Assembly: GCF_025118155.1 (NCBI RefSeq)
Contig: NW_026251399.1
Location: 372,001-436,000, forward strand
DNA length: 64,000 nucleotides
Source: Cokeromyces recurvatus
Taxonomy: Eukaryota > Mucoromycota > Mucoromycetes > Mucorales > Mucoraceae
Direction: 5' to 3'
The translations under genes and the position numbers were made by a program. Under the pieces are notes generated by a model, which was given only the letters and a program-made list of their open reading frames with translations, searched no databases and was not told where the DNA came from. This document shows, in pieces, positions 1 through 12,182 of this stretch. How positions within the stretch are numbered: position 1 is the first letter of the stretch; every line of letters starts with the position of its first letter.

Positions 1-550
1 TTCTGAAATTTTACTAATTTTGCTTCAAGTTGATTTATATATGACTGGAAAAAAAAAAAGAGAGAGAAAGAGAAAGAAAAATAATTAGTGTGCATAATGT
101 AATACATGTATATAAAGGTGCTATATACATGTATATTTTAGTTTTGTATTACTATAGTTACAGTTTTGTTATACAAAGTCTTATTTTTTGCAGCAACGTC
201 TGCTTTTAATTGTTCAATAAGGGCTTTATCTGATGGTAAAGTTTCACTTGTTTCTGCTTTTTGTTTCCAATAGTCAATTTCTTTCAGAGAGTTGTTATAT
301 TTAATTTCGTTAGCCTGTGATTGTTGTGTAATCTGTTGCAAATTGGTGTTTAGTGTGTTAATCGTTGTTTTATGTTTTTCCAATTCTAATCGATTTAGCT
401 TAGATCAAAAGATCCACTTTTAAAAATATATATGTTTGTATACATATATTTTACTTTACCTTCATTAGCTACTTTTAAGCTTTGAAGTATTGTATTAGTT
501 GCAATTATTCGCTTCTTTAAAGCTTCAATAGTATCTTTATTGAGTTCCAT
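1..550 (-). CDS. Coiled-coil protein, N-terminal part (runs off left edge)
   Basis: I do not recognise the family. Three exons can be read on the minus strand: 550-460, 385-162 and 44 to the window edge, with GT-AG introns at 386-459 and 45-161 that keep the frame. The start ATG is at 550-548. The visible 120 or so residues are almost entirely heptad-like and rich in Lys, Glu, Gln, Asn and Leu (starting MELNKDTIEALKKR), with no transmembrane segment or catalytic motif. This suggests a long coiled-coil protein such as a golgin, tether or kinetochore/cytoskeletal component, but the diagnostic C-terminus lies outside the window. The third exon (SYINQLEAKL) continues the heptad pattern, which supports the splice choice. 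The existence of a gene is well supported; the function is unknown. Confidence 0.65.
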
Positions 551-646
551 TCTTGTGGGTAAAAATATAACAGGGTTATATATGGTATCTTGTGTTTGAT
601 GGAGACTCAGCTAAAAGGTAGTTGAAACAAAATTATTCTTAACAGC

Positions 647-650
<4 letters not shown>

Positions 651-685
<35 letters not shown>
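651..685. repeat. Poly(A) tract, 35 bases
   Basis: Uninterrupted run of A, about 100 bp upstream of the minus-strand coiled-coil gene start. In the sense of that gene it is a poly(T) tract. Confidence 0.95.
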
Positions 686-688
<3 letters not shown>

Positions 689-2862
689 ACATATAATCTT
701 GTCCAATCAAAATGCTTTATGCTAAAAAATATTGTACAGATCAAAGCAACAACAACACTAGTGGATGTAATATATTCCTATCTAATTAATAAAGTTTAAA
801 GGATTTTCACCCAATATAATCTAGTGTATAAAAAAAAAAGGAAACTCTTTGAAGATCATTACGTGTAATTAACCCTAATAGGATACAAAGAAGAGAGTGA
901 GCCAGTAAATAAATTAAATATTTACTTTGTGAAAAGAACAAGTTTTACATATAAGCGCTCTATTAAGAAGAGATGCATAAAGATATATGACATTTTTAGA
1001 CCTTTGTAACTGATCATATGGCTTTTATATGTATTCTATTTTATTATGTTGAGTAGAGTGTTACAGTTAATGATATATATATATTTATATATATATATAT
1101 AGAGAGAGAGAGAGAAAAAGAAAGCAACCAACAAGTGAGCATTTGTATTGGCAAGCAAATAGATCTAATACATTCTAGAAATAGTATACAATTCACGTAT
1201 TTATTATATAATGATTAACCTCTTTTGAATGATAGCATACATGCATCTTTAATAATTATGAATTCACAAGTTATTACTTTGCAAGCATATTTTCATACTT
1301 TCAGTAGTATATACAATAAGGCCCTTATACCTTGTATATCACGATTTCAATCTTGCTTTTTTAGCCAAATTTTCTATCGATCTCATAACGAATAATGTAT
1401 ATATTTATCTGACTTAATATGACGACTGCATTGCTTTTATTTTAATTAACTATCTTTTAATTTTACTTTTTTTTATATACTGATAAAGTTAACTTGTATA
1501 TATCACTTTGCTTATTATATTATCTTTTACTGCCCTTGTATTTAGAACACAAATAGATATATCAATCATGCTTACAATGTATATAAAATTGAAGTATACA
1601 TGTGCTCATATATGAAGAGTATAAAAGAATGGAAAGAGGTCAATCATTTAAATGATTCTTAAATAACAAGGAAAGTTTATCCAACACTACCTTCACATAT
1701 TTAATGCATGGCTGATATATGCATTTCTTTTAGAATACCACCTTATTTATTCTTAATTTATCAGGTACCATCTGTACAAAATAAAATTAAAATTTAGACT
1801 GAATCAGGTAATCATTTAATTGGATGAACCAAGAAAAGCTCTCTTTGTGACATTTATGGAAATAAGGGATTCCAGAAAAAAAGGATGTAGCCATCTTTGT
1901 CATACCTTTCCAGAACCTTAAAAAATAAAATAATTATCAATCTACTTGGACCAATTTGGAATGTGAATATAAATAGATATTAAGAGAGAAAAGACTAAAG
2001 GGAAGAAAATTGCATGTAAAGTAATTATAGCCGACAACGAAGAAAAAGTAAGAAATACACAGGTAATAACAATAAGATAAATTGGGTGGGGGGAAAGGGA
2101 GAAACTTACTGTTTATATCAATTTATTGTTGTATATTATTAGAGATGCTTGTCTTTAAAGAGATGATATTTAGTGTAGGATTAGCCAATAATCAAAGATA
2201 TATACATATTCATATATGCATACATGTATATTCTAAACAGCCTCAAATAAACTTTTTTTTAAAAAAATAGATCTACTCCTTATTAATGTCTAGATCTTTG
2301 ATGTAGTAGGGCTGAACTGTTTATTTTATTATAAATTGAACTTTTGTGTATTTCTTCTAATCATAATAAATATGTCAAATATTAGGAACAAGATAAATCA
2401 TATAGCAACCATTATTGTATTAACAAAAACTGACTTTAATATGCTTTTATATGTCCACTCCTCTTGTACTCAAACGGTCCCTCCCCGTATAGCTTGTCAT
2501 TAAATCCGCAATTATTTAGTCAAATTACTTGTAAAATACGTAAACTTATTTCAATATTTCAAGCCCCATTATCCTACATCTACTCGTCGATAATATTGTT
2601 TAAATTAAGACCTTCTTCTATTAGTCATTCTTAATGAAATGATATTTTACTTGCTACTAAAACTCCCATTTGTTCGTTGAATCAAGGTGGAGATCATTTA
2701 GAAAACTATTTTTAGTCTGAACTATCTACTGCCTTTTTTTTTTGTTTCCGATGAAAAGACTTATAGATTTAGCTAATGTTTACATTGTAAACTTGGTTGG
2801 TTACATTTTGATTAGCTTCGACTCTACCCCATGTTATTTGAAGTACTCTCTCTCTCTTTCTT

Positions 2863-2864
<2 letters not shown>

Positions 2865-2900
<36 letters not shown>
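2865..2900. repeat. Poly(T) tract, 36 bases
   Basis: Uninterrupted T run preceded by a CT-rich stretch, inside a gene-free region. Confidence 0.95.
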
Positions 2901-2904
<4 letters not shown>

Positions 2905-3734
2905 GAAGAAGGTACGTAATATCCTTTCTAAATATACTTATTCGATATTTGATTTTATGTCCCAAAACTGCCAGAGATTCTTACTTGTTTTTTTTTCTTC
3001 TAAACAAACTATTCTAATATAATTTCACTATAGCTATTATTATTGGTGGATCGTTTGTAGTACCTGATTGCATAATCTACTTTAGAAAATAAATTTTTGC
3101 CACTTAATGCTGAATATCTATAACTAATCTACAATTTGATTAATTAGCTTCATGCTTTTATTTTATTTTATTTTACTTTTTTAAGAATAGTCTCGGCATA
3201 ATATTCTATTTAAAATTTCATGTACTCACAAAGGTCATTTGGATTCTATTCAATGAAAAAAAAAAAAAAAAAAAAAAAAAAAAGATTGTTTAACCATAAA
3301 ACGGAATTTCCCTTTTTTGTATTTTTTTTATAAACATGGAAAAATTCGGTTAACAGATCAATAGTATTCTTATTCTGAAGGTTTTAATACTCGCTTATCT
3401 TGTTTTCCTTTTTTATGCCCCTTTCTTGATAAAAACAGTAACGTGATTAAACAATAATAATAATATATATTTTTTTGCATGTTTTTTTTTAAAAAAAAAA
3501 AAGAATATTACATAAAAAAAAAAATATTAACATATACAATAAAATAATGGATGTAAAAAAAAAAAAAAAAAAAAAAAATCTTCTTTATATTAAATAAACA
3601 GAAGAAACTAATAATGACAGTAAATGGGAATATAGATAAACAGACATATACATGTATATTATATATATATATATATATATAAAAGTAGGCGAGCATCATT
3701 GCAAATATTTTTTTTTCTTTCTTTCTTTTTTTTT

Positions 3735-5005
3735 TTATAACATACTTAATTGTTTAGCAATTGCATCTTTATCAAAGCCAGCTTCCATTAGGTTTTTTAC
3801 AAGTTCAGCTTTTGCTTTGACTCTTTTGGTAATTTCTTTTTCAATCAATAACTGATCTCGTTCTATTCGTTTCTCTCGTAAAAATTGTAACATGTCTTGA
3901 GATCGTTTCATTCGACCAGCCTCCTTTTCGCGAGCCATTTGAAGTAAAGAATCGGCAAGGACTTGTTCACGTCTATCTAATGTTGTGTTTAATAAATTAG
4001 GTGTTTGATTTGAAATAGAAGAGGATGTAGTAGTATGATGTTGTTGTAGTGGTATAGTAGAGTTTAAAATAGGAGAAGGTAAAACTCGGGGTAAAGATCG
4101 AAAGAGAGATGGTGTAGAAGATGACTCAGTCGTTGTTGTAACAGTAATAGGTGGTGGTGGTGGTGGTGGTAGTGGTGGTGGTGGTGGTGGTGGCTGTATT
4201 GTAGGTAATGATTGAGTAGAATAAGTGGTACTTGCTGAATCAGATGAATTATCAATAGAACAGCGCGTATTAAGCTGTACTGAACTATCACTTAAGCGAC
4301 GTCGTTTACATTTTGTTGAAGATTCAAATGTAGTTTCTGTATCATTAAAATCATAACTTTCTCTTTTAATACGAAAAGAATCATGTATAGTTTCTTCTTT
4401 AGAATGCATTATATTACTGATTGACATAGGCCAAGCAGCTGTATTTTTATTACTACCGAATACCTCATGTAACGCATCCCAATAGGGAAAGCGTTTTAAG
4501 AGTTCGTCTAAAGAAACGATATTAGTATAATATATAATATATATATATATATATATACATGTATATAAAGATATTTCTAATATATATTAGAAGATAGGTT
4601 ACCATGAATACTTTCTTCACTAATACCGGTTTCTAATAACTTTTTGCCATCTACTTCTTTCCATTCACGAGCTAAACGATAATTGCTTTGTAGTGTAGAT
4701 ATTTTTGAGGCAACATCTTTTGCTAATCGATGATAAATACCGGCTACTCTCATTTCATCAATAATACTCTCAAGTAATGATTTCTTTGGAATTCGTTCAC
4801 AATCGTCACCTTTCCATTTAGCATAATTTGTTTTCTTTGATAACCAATTAATTAAGATATCCATAGAACAAGGTCCACCATTGACGCCGTCTTTCAACCA
4901 GCTCTTATATGGTTTCTTTCCTTTTGAAGCCGTCGTTGTGGAACTATTCATTGTGGTGGATGTAGTATTGTTATTGGTGGATGTAAAAGGCGCCATCATA
5001 ATCAT
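3735..5005 (-). CDS. Trihelix/SANT-like DNA-binding-type protein
   Basis: Two exons, 5005-4603 and 4507-3735; the intron (4508-4602) has a TACTAAT branch-point-like motif and joins in phase, giving 391 aa. Several in-frame Met codons lie at the start (5005, 4999, 4996), so the exact start is uncertain. Residues about 30-155 form a helical domain with regularly spaced Trp residues (KSWLKDGVNGG, NWLSKKTNYAKWKGD, YRLAREWK), which resembles trihelix/MADF/Myb-SANT-like domains found in fungal and oomycete regulators and transposon-derived proteins. The middle is Ser/Thr-rich with a basic KCKRRR cluster (possible nuclear signal) and two polyproline runs. The C-terminal 75 or so residues are a charged coiled coil (QVLADSLLQMAREKEAGRMK). 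A DNA-binding nuclear factor is inferred from fold resemblance only. Confidence 0.75.
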
Positions 5006-5086
5006 TTACAGAAAAAAAAAAACTTTTTTTTTTATGATTTTATTAATATTATTATTATTATGTTTTATTTTGAAGTTCTAAAAATT

Positions 5087-5200
5087 AAGAGAAAAAGAGA
5101 GAGCGAGAGAGAGAAAGAGAGAAAGACAGAAAGAGAGAGAAAGATAGAAAGAGAAAGAGAGAAAAAGTTAAAGAGAAAGAGAAGAGCTAAAGAAAAGTAA
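5087..5200. repeat. GA-rich purine tract upstream of the trihelix gene
   Basis: About 110 bp of nearly pure A and G on the + strand, 80-190 bp upstream of the minus-strand gene start at 5005. In the gene's sense it is a CT-rich stretch, of a kind common in fungal core promoters. A promoter role is inferred from position. Confidence 0.7.
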
Positions 5201-5446
5201 AAAATATATTTTTAAAATGGACACACGACAAGACTCAAAAAAAAAAAAAAAAAAAAAAATTGCTCACACCAATCAAGCGTCGATCTATCTTTTCTGTTTG
5301 AAAAAGGCTATTTTCTACCCTTTATTGAATAATTGATCGGCCCTTTCTACTAGTTATTTTATTGGTTCCTTTGCCCAATCTTTTTTTACTGATTTGGGGT
5401 TCTTGTCGTTGTTATGTTTCAAGACCTACTCCTCGTTTTTAACTAC

Positions 5447-5491
<45 letters not shown>

Positions 5492-6724
5492 AAAGGAAGA
5501 AACATAAAATAATAAGCTTCCAAGTATGGGTACTATTTTTATTGCTTACTGAAATATTATCAATCTTTATTATTTTCCTAAATAAACGAAATGCTATAGA
5601 AAAGATTTTTTTTTTTGTACATGTCGATCTTTCTTCAAAAATTCCTTTTAGTCTAGACCCAATTTTTTTTTTTTTATTTTAATTTGCACTTTTGAAGCCC
5701 TTCTTTTAATTCGATTTATTTTTGACAGACAAAAAAAAAAAATTTATCATATAATTTAAACGTGAAAAATGATGGTCTCCTTAAATCTATTATCACCATT
5801 TATAATAAACCAGACATTTACAGTTATTTTTGTATCCTCACTTTCTCCTTCTACTTGTGATTCCCCTATTATTGATTACACATGCAAATGTATTATTAAT
5901 GCGTATCACTTTCTCGATTGGCGTAAAAGAAAAAAAAAGAGAGAGAGAGAAACACATAGCAACCAGCTCCGATGATGAGCTATATTTACTTTTTTGGATA
6001 TTTCCTATCTTGACAATTATTACTTTTTCATTAACACTGCGTTTGTTATAATTGATTTAAAATAATAGGAGCCATATATTCCTACTGTATATTATTATTA
6101 TTATTAATATCGTTTATTTACTTTCATTATTATGATTTTTTTTTTATTGATCACCTTTCTTTTTGACAAAAAACCAAAAAAAAAATGTTACATACTTTAA
6201 TTGCACAACGTTTCTCGCTTTTTGAAATAAAATCATGTAGATTTCCTTTCTTCCAATCATTTTAGAATGTGTCTATTTCTATAGTTACCCTAAGCTTGAT
6301 ATGTGGTCGCATAAATATATTTTGTACTTGCTTACTTTCTAAAAATGTCAAATAAGAATGAAACCAAATTTAGAAATCAAGAAAAAGCGTATAATAAGAG
6401 GATAATTATGTTTACCGATCTCTACACTATAATAGACATATACATCTATCTATTCACAGGTGTTAAAATTAAATTATATTACGTAATTTTCTTTCCTTCC
6501 CTTACTTCTATATTATTACATAATCATATCATATTGAATAATCATGGATTAAAAAAAATATGATTTATTATCATAATATAATATTGATAAAACAGCAAAA
6601 AATATTAAAACGATATATACCTGTGTGAATTAAACCAAATCAATAAAAAAAAAAAAACGAATAAAATAAGAAGGGTATTATATGTCTTTTTTTTTCCTTT
6701 TTTTTTATATATATACATTTATAT
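5201..6724. other. Divergent intergenic region, no gene seen
   Basis: About 1.5 kb between divergently transcribed genes (trihelix gene on -, RBR ligase on +). It contains A and T runs, the longest T36 at 5449-5484. Short open frames near 5770-6050 and 6345-6560 have random-looking composition and are not called. Confidence 0.6.
5449..5484. repeat. Poly(T) tract, 36 bases, followed by A10
   Basis: Uninterrupted T run running into an A run, in the divergent promoter region. Confidence 0.95.
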
Positions 6725-7917
6725 ATGTCACTTGCAAAACTGTTTAAAAGAATGAGTATTCAAACTAATGAACAAAATTTGACCATAAATTCTATAGAAT
6801 CATTAAGTGGCCAACATTCAATGAATTATAGAACGAAAACTTACTCTGATTGTATCATTTGCATGGTTCGCTTCAAGACAAGCAACCTTTACAGCACCCA
6901 ACATTGTGATCATATCACTTGTCGTGATTGTATTCGAAACTATCTATTTAGTATACTTAAGAAGAATCGATGTACATCTTATGAAACCATTGAATGTCCT
7001 AGTCCACATTGTAAATACTATTTTAATACAGAAGAGATACTCGATAGTTGCTTTACTAATGATGAAATTAAGAATTGGTGGCAAGAGGCTATACTAAAGT
7101 GTTATATATTAAATAAGGTATCAATCAATCAATCAATCAATCTATATTCATATATGTGTATGTGTGTGTGTGTGTGTGTAACGTATAATGGGCTACTACT
7201 ATAATTATGACTGACTTAGCTGTATAAACATATATGAATGTGTATATTTATATGTGTATACACATATACAGATTTATTGTCCTTTTAAAGAGTGTGGTGC
7301 TGTATTTGATGCAGATATTCAATATACAAAAACATGCACTTTCACAGAATGCTATGAATGTCATCGGGGATTCTGCATTGCCTGTCAAACTGCCTGGCAT
7401 CCTGGTATATTCTTTTTTTCCCCCCTTCTTTATTACATAATACATGTCTCTTCTCTTTTTTTTTATTCGTTCTATTTGCATATAGGTGTTATGAAGAAAA
7501 TAGATGATGAAAAAGATTTACAGAAAACTTTAAAAAAAGCCGAAAAAAGTTACTGGACTCGATGTCCAAAATGTGGACAATTAATTGAAAAAATGGTAAA
7601 ATTGATAATGATTAAACATTTTTTTTTTTACTATATAATTCTTATTTATATGTTTATAAAATAATAGAATGGATGTACTTCTATGATATGTACATGTGGA
7701 ATCTCTTTGTAAGTTGAGTGAACAAACTTATCTTTAATATATATATGCCTAAAAAAAAAACAAAAACAAAACAAAAAGTTGCTATCGCTGTGGTAGTGAA
7801 ACTAATAGTCAATATTCTTGCAAAAATCGATGTGAAAGGCTTTCCTCTGAAGATTTGAAACTATTTCGTAGTCCAATGTTTGATTTAAAAAAGCAAGAAA
7901 AGAAGCTTAAAGAATAA
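6725..7917 (+). CDS. RBR-type (RING-IBR-RING2) E3 ubiquitin ligase, small
   Basis: Five exons (6725-7117, 7272-7404, 7486-7595, 7668-7708, 7779-7917) give 271 aa. RING1 begins at about residue 40 (CIICMVRF, then CDHITCRDC and CPSPHC). An IBR-like module follows (CPFKECGAVFD, CYECHRGFCIACQTAWH), then RING2 (RCPKCGQLIEKMNGC, CTCGISFCYRCG). RBR ligases take ubiquitin from an E2 onto a RING2 cysteine before passing it to substrate. That Cys is present (NGC), but the His usually two residues later (GC-x-H) is Ser here, and the usual last IBR zinc Cys after the WH motif is absent. The protein is short, with no recognisable UBA, Ariadne or UBL domain. Exon junctions restore the RING2 consensus, which supports the model. 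The intron at 7118-7271 contains a GT microsatellite. Confidence 0.88.
7155..7180. repeat. GT dinucleotide microsatellite in an intron
   Basis: Run of about 12 GT units, interrupted once by an A, inside the first intron of the RBR gene. Confidence 0.85.
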
Positions 7918-7986
7918 GCAATTGTAATTTTAAAACACCGTCGTCGTCATAAAATTAAAGTTTTTCTTTAAATAACAGAATAAAAA

Positions 7987-7988
<2 letters not shown>

Positions 7989-8023
<35 letters not shown>
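7989..8023. repeat. Poly(T) tract, 35 bases, upstream of a start codon
   Basis: Uninterrupted T run ending about 73 bp upstream of the ATG at 8097; also directly downstream of the RBR gene, so it may serve as promoter element or terminator-like sequence. Confidence 0.95.
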
Positions 8024-8024
<1 letters not shown>

Positions 8025-8096
8025 AATTGTTATTATTTATTTATTTATTTGTTCTTTCTTCTTATATTATTCATTCGGGAGCTATATTCAATTAAC

Positions 8097-8852
8097 ATGT
8101 CCAGTACAATAACATCAAATACAACCTCTTCTTCTTCAACAGATACTTCTTCTTCAGATCAATCAATAAGCAAATTACCACCGCCTTCAGCCTTGTTAAA
8201 TTTTGATAACGTAATGAATAAACCTAATTCACCTAGACAGGTCTATATCCTTCCCCCACCTTCTTCCTTACCAGGCTATCATCTCCCTCCACCACCACCA
8301 CCACCACAACAACAACAACAACAACAGCAGCAGCAGCAGCAACATTATTACTTACAAACAGAGCATTCTCCTTCTCCTCCTCCTCCTTCTTATTATTCTG
8401 GTATTAAAAGAAAAAATAATACTAACTCGGTTATTACGTCAAATTATTCTACAATAACAACAGCAGCAACAGCAGCAACAAAAACAACGACAACTAAAAA
8501 AAGAGCTAAAAAGACTAACACCGCAACAACAAACACCACTAGTATGACAGATGACATTTCTGCCGCTGCTGCCACCCTAGCTTCATTTGCTTCTAATAGC
8601 TATGAATTGGATTCAAACAAAACAACAACTATTCCAAAAAAGAGACATTATAAAAAATATAATAAAGAAACAGACATGTTATCAAAACAACAAGAGAATC
8701 AAGTTTTAGAGGTAACCTAAGGGAATTTTTTTTTTTTTTTTTTTTTTTTCGTTTTCTTTTTTCCTTCTTTAAACTAAAACCTAATTTAGGCGGCTAGAAT
8801 TTTAGTGGACATTTCGAGATGCGTTGTTCGTCAAGTCAGTGTTGCTCATTAA
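8097..8852 (+). CDS. Low-complexity, Pro/Gln-rich putative nuclear regulator
   Basis: Two exons, 8097-8711 and 8790-8852, give 225 aa; the intron holds a long T run and ends in a TTTAG acceptor. An upstream in-frame ATG at 8022 would add 25 mostly hydrophobic residues starting at the edge of the T35 tract; I prefer 8097 because the rest of the protein is nuclear-like. Seen in order: a Ser/Thr-rich start, LPPPSALLNFDNV, an LPPPSSLPGY segment followed by polyproline and polyglutamine (about residues 63-85), basic clusters KRKNN, KKRAKK and PKKRHYKKYNK, and a C-terminal exon reading AARILVDISRCVVRQVSVAH. The basic clusters look like nuclear signals. No known DNA-binding fold is visible; a transcriptional role is a guess. 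Confidence 0.65.
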
Positions 8853-8883
8853 AACCTTCTTTTTTTTTTCTCTCTCTTTTTGT

Positions 8884-8910
8884 AAATAAATAAATAAATA
8901 AATAAATAAA
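8884..8910. repeat. AAAT tetranucleotide microsatellite
   Basis: About six to seven AAAT units between two convergent genes. Confidence 0.8.
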
Positions 8911-9116
8911 AAATATTTGTATACATTTGACATAAATTTAGTCATGATAACAAACATTATATGTGTATATTTGTGTATACATATAAAAAAAAAAGTACAA
9001 CTCACTTCTTGTACAACTAAATTATTGTCATTATCATTATCATTATCATTATTTTTTTTTTTAAAAATTTCTTATGCAGATTAAATCTAATATTTTTGTA
9101 CACAGTTTTATTATCA

Positions 9117-11476
9117 TTAACGTCTCTTTCCTTTCTTCTTTCTATGGTTTTTTGTAACAATAATATGATCGGCCCAATCTGTTAGTATTTCGTCTTTTTG
9201 AGGTGTAATCTGTCGGGTTCCCCACACAGTAGTACGAGGACTATGATTCTCTTCTGTGGATATAGCTGCAACGGATTCCGCTAATGCTTGTGATAAATGT
9301 TCTTCGTTTTCTTCTGCTGTCAAAGGAGGTCGATACATATTGAAGAATGGATCATTTTCTAACATTTGTCGTTCAGCTTCTTGCTCTTTTTCAACTTGAA
9401 GCTTTTGTTTGGATTCTGCTTGTCGTCTTTTTTGTTCTTCTCTTCTTTCTTTATCCTTTCTCTTTTTAACTCTTGCTACAAGTTCTTCTATTCTCCCAAA
9501 AAAAAAAAAAAAAAATTGTGTGTGTATGTTATTATCTTGTTATATATATATATATATATTTATCTACATATTTACGGTTATAAACTTCAATTGTCTTTGA
9601 TGAAACTATATCCTTCACATCAATTTCTAAGAATGTGACATCACAAGCAAGAGGTAAATGACTGAGATATTTGCATTTCTTACGAAGTTCCTCAGTTAAA
9701 GTTGATTCTTGAACATTAGTGACTAGCGCTTGTAGCCTGTGAGGGAATTGATGATAATCACCAAATTCGTGTTTTAGAATACGAATATCAAGTGGATGAA
9801 GATAGACATGTTGTCCATCAACTGCTTGATAAAAATAATAATCTTGAGTGGGCATAGAATCATGCATAGTATTGACTGAATGCTGTCGATAAAGTGGTTG
9901 CCTTTGACGCGTTGTAGTAGGTGTTTTCGTTTCTTCAATAAAATCTACTCCACCTTGGTGTGATTGATGGTGTCGATAGGCTTCTGGTACCTTCTCTTCT
10001 TCTCCTTCTTCTTCTTTCTTATCTTTGAATGGTTGATCATGCAAGGGAGCTTTCCCATGTTTCCTTGAATATTTTGCAACAGCTTCAAAGATCATTTCGG
10101 AAGTTTGTATAGCTAATTCTAATTCCTTTGTCCTTTGTTGGCGTAACTGTTTTATCTTATTTGAAACAAGTGTTAGACTTTTTTCAATAAAAGGAATTTC
10201 CTCAGTTGACCCCCATCCATTGGCATCTGATAAAGCTTCATTTAATTCAATCCTATCTCTCCTATATTCTCCTTCAAAATAATCAGGACTTCCTAACATG
10301 AAACGGGCAAATGTCATAGCACCAGGTGTAAAATGCCATGGAATAAGTGGTGTATCTGGCTTAATATAATTTGAAACTACATTCTCTGGTAATGGCCAGG
10401 TATCTGAGATAGGGAAAGCCAAGGTAGAATGACTAGAACGTTGTATCAATGCCATCTCAATGCGATCTCCCTCTCTAACACCACAAGAGAGTGAAGCAGT
10501 TTGACCTGATGTAGGAACATGTTCAGATATTGCGAAAGGTTTTGTAATACGTACTGGCTTAAGATCGGCTTCATAGATAGATTCCCAACAAATAGGACAT
10601 TTACGCCATGACGATTTACGATTCTCGCGTAATTCCAGATAATGCAAAATACAAGGCAAACAATAAATATGTCCACATTTTGTAACTCTAGGTGCAGTTG
10701 GAGGTGATAAACATATAGGACAAGATTGAGCTTCTGAAGAAGAAATAAGCTAATAATAATAATATTAATATTAAATATGAATCCTGTTTATATGTATACA
10801 CATAATATATTCTTTAAGAGAGACGTACAACTTGTTCAATTGTATCCCAATCAAAATTAGCATCTGGATCTGCCAATTGATAAATATAATCTCCAATAGG
10901 ATTTAATATGAACCGAAAACTAATAGAAAAGATTAATTACAGCCTTTTTTTTTTCGTTGTACTTTATGATTTTAATATTTTACTTTACTTTGCATTAATG
11001 AATCTTTCTTTATTGAAAGGCTGATAAGAGGTTACTTTTGTTTTACGATAGTTAGGTATAGGCGCATGTCGTTGTCTTTCAGGGAATGAGAAACTTAAAA
11101 GATGATTTAGAGATACACGACCCTTTTTATCTGTTGAGCCTCCTGTTTTTTGTGCTACTTTAACAATATCCATGTCATTTGTTATTTGATTTGAATCGTG
11201 ATGATGATTAGACTGGGTTCGTCTTTTATCTATTTATATAAATCGTTAATATCAGGACGACAGTTTATGCATATAATTACTTTGACGTTTCTTCTGATTC
11301 GTATTATTATTTCTATAGTTTATTTTTCGATTATTATCAGTATGTTTATTATTATTTGTATTTGAATTTATATTTGTAGATGTTGTTGTTGTTGTTGGTG
11401 TTGTTGTTGATGACGATGATGATGATGAAGATGTTTTGACCGATGCTGGTACAAAACTAGGTGCTGAAACGTTCAT
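9117..11476 (-). CDS. MAG2: RING-finger E3 ligase of the RNF10/Mag2 family
   Basis: Five exons (11476-11281, 11229-10989, 10919-10829, 10749-9576, 9487-9117) give 690 aa. The N-terminus is Ser/Thr/Asn-rich, followed by a conserved RNF10-like stretch (FSFPERQR, then FRFILNPIGDY and DPDANFDWD). A C3HC4 RING sits just after (CPICLSPP, CGHIYCLPC, WRKCPIC), then a long family-typical region (DYYFYQAVDGQHVYLHPLDI, FGDYHQFPHRLQ, LSHLPLACDVTFLEIDVKD) and a basic C-terminal tail ending NHRKKKGKRR. RNF10 and yeast Mag2 ubiquitinate small-subunit ribosomal proteins in ribosome quality control. The RING position after the conserved N-terminal block and the Tyr-rich central segment match this family rather than a generic RING protein. 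Convergent with the upstream + gene. Confidence 0.9.
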
Positions 11477-12147
11477 TATGACTTGTGAAGATACAAAAGC
11501 TTTTCTTTAAATATTTGTGTATATGTATATGTATATGTATATATATGAGTTCTAAGAGTTTGGTATATAAGTCATATATTATATATTCTTTAGAGTTTTT
11601 ACTTTTTACTTTTAAAAATTTAATGTACAATTGTATAAAATAAAAAATAAATGATTTAAAAGTATATAAAGGTATGCGTATATAAAAATAGTATAAAATC
11701 AAACGAGAATATAAGCAACTATTATATTCTGTAAAAGTATAATTAAGGGAAAAAAAAAAATTTTACTACCAAACAAAAATGCTAAATAAAACTACAGTTT
11801 GGATAAGCCCGCAGTAAGTATGTAAAATGAATTACCAAATTATTTTTGAAAAATATCTAAGGACAACCCATAAAATTACCTTTTATAAATAAAGTAAACC
11901 AATTTGTGAAAATATTTCGTCATAGTTTAATACTTCCCCAACTAAATAGCATGTAGTACACAAATGGATTTTAGGCTGTTAGTAGAAAAAAGAAAACTAA
12001 AGTCTATCAAGCACCTTGCAATTTTATTTCAAAAAGAAAATGTAGACACACTTGATCTTTTACTTGGAATAGTTGATTGATATTATTAGTAAGAATTTGG
12101 CTGCAGATATTAATTGCTCCAATACTTAGTAGTGTTACTTTCTTTAA

Positions 12148-12182
<35 letters not shown>

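Larger units (their letters stand above)
551..3734. other. Gene-poor AT-rich intergenic region
   Basis: About 3.2 kb between two minus-strand genes. Short open frames here are AT-driven, low-complexity and lack splice-consistent extensions, so I call no gene. The region holds several homopolymers (A35 at 651-685, T36 at 2865-2900, an A run near 3257-3284), an AT/GA microsatellite near 1075-1125 and an AT dinucleotide run near 3660-3680. No transposon ends were recognised. Confidence 0.6.

Noticed and set aside
1075..1125. TA/GA microsatellite considered as a possible origin or hairpin
   Set aside because: Simple repeat without further structure; similar AT stretches occur throughout the window.
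2082..3022. Short frames including long Phe runs
   Set aside because: Produced by T homopolymers and AT-rich sequence; no domain or splice-consistent structure.
4064..4291. Minus-strand frame with a His run in an alternative frame of the trihelix gene
   Set aside because: Shadow of the polyproline codons in the true frame.
8022..8096. Hydrophobic N-terminal extension of the gene starting at 8097
   Set aside because: Starts at the edge of a T35 tract and would put a membrane segment on a nuclear-looking, basic low-complexity protein; the downstream ATG was preferred.
11797..11830. Sequence resembling a mariner-type end (TACAGTTTGGATAAG)
   Set aside because: No inverted partner was found in the following 1.5 kb and no transposase relic, so it is not called an element.
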